Source: Rhynchopus sp. YZ270_cl-10
Taxonomy: Eukaryota; Euglenozoa; Diplonemea; Diplonemida; Diplonemidae
Direction: 5' to 3'
NCBI GenBank assembly: GCA_964035575.1
Contig: OZ037868.1
Location: 248,001 to 312,000, forward strand
DNA length: 64,000 nt
The notes under the pieces were generated by a model, which had not been told where the DNA came from, searched no databases, and was given only the letters and a program-made list of their open reading frames with translations. Both the position numbers and the translations under genes were made by a program. How positions within the stretch are numbered: the first letter of the stretch is position 1; each line of letters begins with the position of its first letter. Positions 63,553 through 64,000 of the stretch are shown piece by piece.

Positions 63553-63660
63553 CTGCTGATGCAGGTACCTCCGACTGACCCACTGTAGGATATCAGCCCC
63601 GGATGAAAGCACAAAAAAAAAAAAAGTTGTAAGATACCTAGTCCTTACCTTCTGGTCACC
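63553..63660. repeat. Family B copy then decayed A copy (B7, A18)
   Basis: B7 (63553-63611): CTGATGCAGGTACCTCCGAC, TGACCCACTGTAGGATATCA, GCCCCGGATGAAAGCAC. A decayed A copy follows at about 63627-63660 (GTAAGATACCTAGTCC ... GGTCACCT). Confidence 0.55.
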
Positions 63661-64000
63661 TCTGCTAATAATAAAACGGAAGAAAGCGGAACTCATTTGG
63701 AACAAAAGTGGTTCCAAGCAGCACTCATGCAAAATCCCATCAGTCTCCACATCCCTCAGGGAACACAAAATCTTAAATCTTAAATCTTGAGCACAATACC
63801 AAACAGGATTAATGTTCAAACCCACAGAAGAAGAGAAGAAAAAAAAAAAATGCAACAAAAAAAACCAAAATCCGAAATTCCTATGTTCATTCCGTGAAAT
63901 AGAAAACGCCGTTCCCCCCACGCCCCCCCCTCCCTCGTTCTTTTATTTCCCTCCCTTCTTTAGGTTTTTCAATTTTTCAATAACAGGTTATTCGCCATTT
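63661..64000. other. Gene-free end of window
   Basis: AT-rich with poly-A and poly-C runs and a small TTAAATC duplication near 63775. Nothing else seen. Confidence 0.5.

Noticed and set aside
63553-63611. Family B as a hammerhead ribozyme (contains CTGATG and GATGAAA)
   Set aside because: The core order CUGANGA-stem-GAAA is not present and other copies lack CTGATG.
1-64000. tRNA, rRNA or CRISPR-type arrays
   Set aside because: No cloverleaf with the conserved T-loop GTTCRANNC was found, no rRNA stretch recognised, and the tandem arrays have no spacers.

Overview
This window looks like nuclear DNA from a mitochondrion-bearing unicellular eukaryote (a protist). Evidence: spliceosomal introns, a prohibitin, an ER glucosidase II alpha subunit, an ELO fatty-acid elongase, a B-box/TPR protein and a WD40/EF-hand protein of ciliary type. 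Every convincing gene lies on the minus strand between 11.1 and 57.2 kb, so the window crosses a one-directional gene cluster; that layout is familiar from Euglenozoa and dinoflagellates, but I cannot fix the lineage from sequence alone. I reconstructed 27 introns by hand: 22 begin GTATG, all end AG, and 21 of 27 fall in phase 0.

Region by region (all genes minus strand). 0.4-5.7 kb: four terminal-inverted-repeat units in an alternating X-Y-X'-Y' order, with large 9-bp and 5-bp satellite arrays inside X and X'. 6.1-10.7 kb: two more inverted-repeat elements and short dispersed hairpin repeats. 11.1-12.2 kb: ELO elongase (3 exons). 13.9-18.1 kb: long coiled-coil protein (6 exons). 18.7-23.6 kb: 1639-residue secreted/polytopic membrane protein. 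24.1-25.9 kb: FAD-dependent aromatic-hydroxylase-type monooxygenase. 27.6-29.3 kb: prohibitin-2 (4 exons). 30.8-34.8 kb: glucosidase II alpha (8 exons). 36-36.6 kb: two small inverted-repeat elements. 37.6-39.5 kb: N-terminally acylated EF-hand protein (5 exons, with a DDE transposase relic in its last intron). 40.7-42.0 kb: serine carboxypeptidase. 43.6-45.2 kb: B-box/TPR protein. 46.2-50.1 kb: WD40/EF-hand protein. 52.9-57.2 kb: secreted Ser-Gly-rich protein that appears to be spliced to SH3/agenet-like and Cys-rich exons. 57.6-62.0 kb: two Mutator-like (MULE-type) elements with 9-bp target duplications that share an internal cargo. 62.0-64.0 kb: dense cluster of hairpin mini-repeats.

The most unusual feature is a set of at least seven families (A-G here) of short (about 35-65 bp) repeats scattered through intergenic DNA, UTR-like flanks and introns. 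Families A and D fold convincingly into hairpins, C less strongly and B and E only weakly; copies of A keep pairing while changing sequence. One family-F copy is a 59-bp insert flanked by a perfect 20-bp direct duplication inside an intron, which shows that at least this family moved. The host genes form no single pathway: they cover lipid elongation, ER glycoprotein processing, vacuolar/lysosomal proteolysis, mitochondrial inner-membrane organisation, calcium/cilium-type functions and surface proteins.
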